From NCBI RefSeq assembly GCF_011393335.1, contig NZ_CP049865.1:496001-560000 (forward strand): DNA of 64,000 nt, given 5' to 3'. The DNA is from Propioniciclava coleopterorum (GTDB taxonomy: Bacteria; Actinomycetota; Actinomycetes; Propionibacteriales; Propionibacteriaceae). Of the stretch, positions 60,164 through 64,000 are shown in pieces. The notes beneath the pieces were generated by a model. That model was given only the letters and a program-made list of their open reading frames with translations, did no database searches and had not been told where the DNA came from. Each line of letters starts with the position of its first letter. The first letter of the stretch is position 1. The position numbers were made by a program, and so were the translations under genes.

Positions 60164-60511
60164 TCAGCCCTCGACGACCACCATCGCGACGGCCACCCCG
60201 GCGTCGTGGCTGATGGAGACGTGGAGCCGGGAGACCCCGAGTTCCTCCACCCGGTCGGCCACCGTCCCGGTGACCACCAGGGACGGCCGCCCGGTCTCGT
60301 CGGCCAGCACCTCGCAGTCGCTCCAGCGCAGGCCCGCCGGGGCGCCCAGCGCCTTGGCCAGGGCCTCCTTGGCGGCGAACCGGCCGGCCATGGTCTGGTC
60401 GCTGCCGTCCTGCTCGGCCAGGGTGAAGACGCGGTCGGTGAAGCCGGGGCGGGCGCGCGCCTGGCTGATCCGGTCGACCGAGCACACGTCGACCCCGATC
60501 CCGAGGATCAC
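60164..60511 (-). CDS. acpS: Holo-[acyl-carrier-protein] synthase
   Basis: A 115-residue phosphopantetheinyl transferase. ILGIGVDVCSVDRI and FAAKEALAKALG hold the Mg and CoA residues, and HVSISHDAGVAVAMV closes the fold. It activates ACP for fatty acid synthesis. GTG 60511 overlaps the glmS stop by 4 nt. Confidence 0.94.
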   Translation of the reverse strand: MILGIGVDVCSVDRISQARARPGFTDRVFTLAEQDGSDQTMAGRFAAKEALAKALGAPAGLRWSDCEVLADETGRPSLVVTGTVADRVEELGVSRLHVSISHDAGVAVAMVVVEG

Positions 60512-62352
60512 TCGACGGTGACCGACTTGGCGAGGTTGCGCGGCTGGTCCACGTCGTGGCCCAGCAGGGTCGCCACCTCGCAGGCGAAGATCTGCAGCGG
60601 GACGGTCGCCAGCAGCGGCTGCAGCAGCGTGGACGCCTTCGGCAGCCGGATCAGCTTGTCGGCGTAGGGCTCCACCTCGGCGTCGCCCTCCTCCACCAGC
60701 ACGATGGTGCGCGCCCCGCGGGCCCGCACCTCCTGGATGTTGGAGATCACCTTGTCGTGCAGCTGGTCGCGGCCCTGCGGCGGCACGACGACGAAGACCG
60801 GGATGCCCTCCTCGACCAGCGCGATCGGGCCGTGCTTGAGCTCGCCGGCGGGGAAGCCCTCGGCGTGCAGGTAGGCGATCTCCTTGAGCTTGAGGGCCCC
60901 CTCGAGCGCGACCGGGTAGCCGACGTGCCGCCCCAGGAAGAGCACCGACGGCACCTGGTGCAGTTCGCGGGCCAGCGCGTGCAGGTCCTCGGTGCCGTCC
61001 AGCACCTGCTGGATCTTGGCCGGCATCGTCTCGAGCTCGGCCATGATCGTGGCGATCTCGTCGCCGAACTTGGTGCCGCGCACCTGCGCCAGGTAGAGCC
61101 CCAGCAGGTAGCAGGCGGTCACCTGGGTCAGGAAGCCCTTGGTGGACGCCACCCCGATCTCGGGGCCGGCGTGCGTGTAGATGACGGCGTCGGACTCGCG
61201 CGGGATGGTGGACCCGTTGGTGTTGCAGATCGCGATCACCTTGGCGCCCTGCTCGCGGGCGTGCCGCACGGCCATCAGCGTGTCGGCGGTCTCGCCCGAC
61301 TGCGAGATCGTCACGACCAGCGTGCGCGGGGTGATGATCGGGTCGCGGTAGCGGAACTCCGAGGCGATCTCGACCTCGCAGGGGACGCGCGTCCAGTGCT
61401 CGATGGCGTACTTGGCGACCAGGCCGGCGTAGTAGGCGGTGCCGCAGGCGACGATGACGATCTTGTCGATGCTGCGCAGTTCGGCGGGCGCGATCCGGAT
61501 CTCGTCCAGGGTGAGCTGGCGGTCGGCGTCGAAGCGGCCCAGCAGCGTGTCGGACACGGCCTGCGGCTGCTCGTAGATCTCCTTGCGCATGAACCAGTCG
61601 TAGCCGCCCTTCTCGGCCGCCGACAGGTCCCAGTCGACGTGGTAGGGCTTGCCCTCGACCTCGTTGCCCTCGAAGTCGGTGCCGCGCCAGCCGTCGCGGC
61701 GGACCTCGACGACGACGTCCTGGCCCATCTCGACGGCCTCGCGGGTGAACTCGATGAAGGCCGCCACGTCGGAGGCGACGAACATCTCGCCCTCCCCCAC
61801 GCCCATCACCAGCGGGCTGTTGCGGCGCGAGGCCACCAGCAGGTCGGGGTCGTGGGCGTCGATGGCGACCAGCGTGAAGGCGCCCTCCAGGCGGCGGCTG
61901 ACCGCGCGCATCGCGTCGGCCAGGCCCGCGCCGCCGGCGATCTCGCGGGCGACCAGCTGGGCCGCGACCTCGGAGTCCGTCTGGGACAGGAACGCGACGC
62001 CCTGGGCCTCGAGTTCGGCGCGCAGCGGCGCGAAGTTCTCGATGATGCCGTTGTGGATGAGCGCCACCCGGCCGTCCGCGGAGACGTGCGGGTGGGCGTT
62101 GGCGTCGGTGGGCGCGCCGTGCGTGGCCCACCGGGTGTGCCCGATGCCGAGGTGGGACTCGGGGACGGGGTGCTCCGCCAGCTCGGCCTCGAGGTTCGTC
62201 AGCTTGCCCGCCTTCTTGCGCCAGACCAGCCCGTCATCCGCCTCGACCGCGATCCCTGCGGAGTCGTAACCGCGGTATTCCATGCGGCGCAGCGCGTCCA
62301 CCAGGACGTTCTGCGCGTTCCTCGGCCCGACATACCCGATAATTCCGCACAT
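60508..62352 (-). CDS. glmS: Glutamine-fructose-6-phosphate aminotransferase
   Basis: A 614-residue enzyme. Cys2 is the glutaminase nucleophile; GRTRWATHG-type IGHTRWATHG is the substrate site. Two SIS domains follow (TISQSGETADTL, LFLGRHVGYPVALEGALKLKE). It makes glucosamine-6-phosphate, the source of UDP-GlcNAc for peptidoglycan and the polysaccharide locus. ATG 62352 follows TACGCT by 7 nt on the minus strand, so leaderless; no glmS ribozyme is present. Its CATG start is shared with a possible upstream start of coaA. Confidence 0.96.
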   Translation of the reverse strand: MCGIIGYVGPRNAQNVLVDALRRMEYRGYDSAGIAVEADDGLVWRKKAGKLTNLEAELAEHPVPESHLGIGHTRWATHGAPTDANAHPHVSADGRVALIHNGIIENFAPLRAELEAQGVAFLSQTDSEVAAQLVAREIAGGAGLADAMRAVSRRLEGAFTLVAIDAHDPDLLVASRRNSPLVMGVGEGEMFVASDVAAFIEFTREAVEMGQDVVVEVRRDGWRGTDFEGNEVEGKPYHVDWDLSAAEKGGYDWFMRKEIYEQPQAVSDTLLGRFDADRQLTLDEIRIAPAELRSIDKIVIVACGTAYYAGLVAKYAIEHWTRVPCEVEIASEFRYRDPIITPRTLVVTISQSGETADTLMAVRHAREQGAKVIAICNTNGSTIPRESDAVIYTHAGPEIGVASTKGFLTQVTACYLLGLYLAQVRGTKFGDEIATIMAELETMPAKIQQVLDGTEDLHALARELHQVPSVLFLGRHVGYPVALEGALKLKEIAYLHAEGFPAGELKHGPIALVEEGIPVFVVVPPQGRDQLHDKVISNIQEVRARGARTIVLVEEGDAEVEPYADKLIRLPKASTLLQPLLATVPLQIFACEVATLLGHDVDQPRNLAKSVTVE

Positions 62353-62401
62353 GGGATTCAGCGTACCGGCCGCCCCCCACGCCGAGCGAGGCGAGGGCGT
62401 C

Positions 62402-63340
62402 GTGGATGAATACGGCCCCTACGTGCTCGCCGAGCGGGCCGTGTGGGCCGATCTCGCGACGCAGATGCCGGTGGCGCTCACCGAGGAGACGCTCGAGCGC
62501 GTCCGGTCCCGGCTGGACACCATCGACCTGGCGCAGGTACGCGAGGTGTACCTGCCGCTGACCGAGCTCATCCACCTCTACGTGGAGTACACCGGCCACC
62601 TCTACAGCAGCACGCACGACTTCCTGGAGGTCTCGGAGCGCCGCACCCCGTTCGTGATCGGCGTCGCCGGCTCGGTCGCGGTGGGCAAGTCCACCACCAG
62701 CCGGCTGCTGGTCGAGTTGCTGTCCCAGCTGCCGGGGCACCCGCGGGTGGACCTGGTGACCACCGACGGCTTCCTGCACCCCAATGCGGAGCTGGAGCGG
62801 CGCGGCATCATGAACCGCAAGGGCTTCCCCGAGAGCTACGACCGGCAGGCGCTGCTGAAGTTCGTGATGGACGTGAAGTCGGGCGCGCCCGTGGTGGAGG
62901 CGCCGGTGTACAGCCACCTCGTCTACGACATCGTGCCCGGCGAGAAGATCGTGGTGAGCCACCCCGACATCCTGATCATCGAGGGCCTCAACGTGCTGCA
63001 GCCCGCCCGGCTGCGCTCGGACTCCGACACCTCGCTGGCGGTCAGCGACTTCTTCGACTTCTCGGTCTACGTGGACGCCTCCGAGGACGACCTGCGCGCC
63101 TGGTACCTCGAGCGGTTCCTCAAGCTGCGCGAGACCGCCTTCCGGGACCCGCGCTCCTACTTCGCGAAGGTGGCCGCCCTGTCGGACGCCGACGCCCTGG
63201 CCTACGGCACCGAGGTGTGGGACACCATCAACGCCCCCAACCTGCGCGAGAACATCCTGCCCACCCGCGGCCGCGCCACCGCGATCCTGCGCAAGAACGC
63301 CCAGCACGACATCGAGTGGATCCGCATCCGCAAGATCTGA
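62402..63340 (+). CDS. coaA: Type I pantothenate kinase
   Basis: A 312-residue P-loop kinase of CoA synthesis. VIGVAGSVAVGKSTTSRLL is the Walker A, and TTDGFLHPN and KGFPESYD are the pantothenate-site motifs. GTG 62402 is chosen because GAGGCGAGGG lies just upstream. In-frame ATG 62351 would add 17 residues, but it overlaps the glmS start codon and lacks a ribosome site. It diverges from glmS. Confidence 0.93.
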   Translation: MDEYGPYVLAERAVWADLATQMPVALTEETLERVRSRLDTIDLAQVREVYLPLTELIHLYVEYTGHLYSSTHDFLEVSERRTPFVIGVAGSVAVGKSTTSRLLVELLSQLPGHPRVDLVTTDGFLHPNAELERRGIMNRKGFPESYDRQALLKFVMDVKSGAPVVEAPVYSHLVYDIVPGEKIVVSHPDILIIEGLNVLQPARLRSDSDTSLAVSDFFDFSVYVDASEDDLRAWYLERFLKLRETAFRDPRSYFAKVAALSDADALAYGTEVWDTINAPNLRENILPTRGRATAILRKNAQHDIEWIRIRKI

Positions 63341-63392
63341 TCCGGCGCCGAGACCCCGCCGGGGCGTCGGGGGCGGCCGCTAGGCTCCCGCC

Positions 63393-64000
63393 ATGACGGA
63401 ACGCGGTTATCACCAGGCGTCCGTGCTGGACGAGGCGGGCCTCAGCCTGGCCCTCGCCCCGGCACTCACCCCCAACGGGCCGGTCGCATCCCCGTCGTTC
63501 TTCCACGGGTTCGCGACCCACCCCCTCGTGCTGGCGCGCGGCCTGGTCACGCTGGCCGACATCACCGCCGCCCGCTACTTCCCGCTGGGCACCAGCTCGA
63601 TGCGCGACCCCGTGCTCACCGCGCACGGCGATCGGCTGCGCGCCGAGGTGTTCTCCGCCTGCGCGGGGGTGCACGCCCGGCTGGACCTGCTCGGGGCCGG
63701 CTTCGACGGCGGCGAGATCGGGCACGGCACCACCAACGTCGACATCGGCCTGCACACCCGGACGGCCCTGTCCCGGGTGGGTCGCTCCGACCTGCTGCAC
63801 GTCGACGTCGGGAGCGAGGGGCTGGCCGTGTCCAGCCCGGAGCGCACCGCGGTCGAGCGGCCGGTCGACATGCCCGATCGCTGGGTGCGTTCGCTGGGCA
63901 ACACCGCCGAGATCCTGCACGGCCTGGTGCCCGTGCTCACGGTGGACGCCGCCGCGGCGCGCGCCTTCATCGCCGCGCTGCCCGCCGCCACCGCCGCGAC
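63393..64000 (+). CDS. SWIM zinc-finger family protein, N-terminal part
   Basis: An open frame of 202 codons that leaves the window. RYFPLGTSSMRDPVLTAHGD, then FSACAGVHARLDLLG and IGHGTTNVDIG, match the N-terminal region of large actinobacterial SWIM zinc-finger proteins; the CxCxnCxH finger itself is beyond the edge. ATG 63393 is 6 nt after TAGGCT (63381-63386), leaderless. Such genes often neighbour MoxR-type ATPases; the flank is not visible. Confidence 0.7.
   Translation, partial: MTERGYHQASVLDEAGLSLALAPALTPNGPVASPSFFHGFATHPLVLARGLVTLADITAARYFPLGTSSMRDPVLTAHGDRLRAEVFSACAGVHARLDLLGAGFDGGEIGHGTTNVDIGLHTRTALSRVGRSDLLHVDVGSEGLAVSSPERTAVERPVDMPDRWVRSLGNTAEILHGLVPVLTVDAAAARAFIAALPAATAA

Noticed and set aside
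62300-62352. glmS ribozyme or leader before glmS
   Set aside because: The start is only 7 nt from a -10-like TACGCT and there is no room for a ribozyme.

Overview
This window is a high-GC chromosome segment of an actinobacterium. The gene set points there: an InhA-like FabI, a GuaB3 beside GuaB, a decaprenyl-phosphate phosphoribosyltransferase-like UbiA enzyme, an MptB-like mannosyltransferase, DUF3099, SURF1, and a DUF222/HNH (13E12-type) protein. Many starts have a TANNNT-like hexamer 6-7 nt upstream, as expected for leaderless mRNAs. Propionibacteriales or Propionibacteriaceae is my best guess; that is an inference, not a search result. No rRNA, complete tRNA, CRISPR array or prophage was seen.

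Layout. 1-13.5 kb: housekeeping and metabolism (Maf, UbiA, biotin carboxylase/BCCP, a membrane-anchored unknown, GT2, DMT transporter, flavin disulfide reductase, purine phosphorylase, phosphohexomutase, uridine-kinase-like P-loop protein, epimerase, sugar porter). 13.5-22.6 kb: SPFH/NfeD/ABC cluster, FabI/FabG, DUF3099-SURF1, SDR, RlmA-type methyltransferase, CysE, glutamine amidotransferase. 22.6-25.7 kb: a gene-poor island with one DUF222/HNH gene and a 23-bp tandem repeat. 25.7-38 kb: chorismate mutase, a DAG-kinase/App1-phosphatase pair, a PBP, guaB3-guaB, DUF1731 epimerase, MptB-like enzyme, groEL-groES under two CIRCE-like operators. 37.9-42.9 kb: methyltransferase and small genes, galE, malic enzyme. 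42.9-54.7 kb: a Wzx/Wzy-type exopolysaccharide locus with phosphatase, BY-kinase, flippase, polymerase, two GT4 enzymes, a UDP-HexNAc dehydrogenase, a polyprenyl-phosphate sugar transferase and a CapD/WbpM dehydratase. 54.9-64 kb: Nudix, SUKH-like, EamA, tsaD-rimI-tsaB-tsaE, acpS, glmS, coaA, and a SWIM-type protein that runs off the end.

How they work together. galE and the 42.9-54.7 kb block form a surface-polysaccharide module: nucleotide-sugar conversion, lipid-linked initiation, extension, flipping, polymerisation, and tyrosine-phosphorylation control. The minus-strand order coaA(divergent)/glmS-acpS-tsaE-tsaB-rimI-tsaD ... groES-groEL ... guaB-guaB3 matches a commonly conserved actinobacterial order, apparently split by the polysaccharide block.

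Data quality. Seven otherwise intact genes carry nine single-base deletions, all at G or C homopolymers. This looks like homopolymer undercalling in the assembly rather than seven pseudogenes. I annotate those genes as one CDS each and give the break positions.
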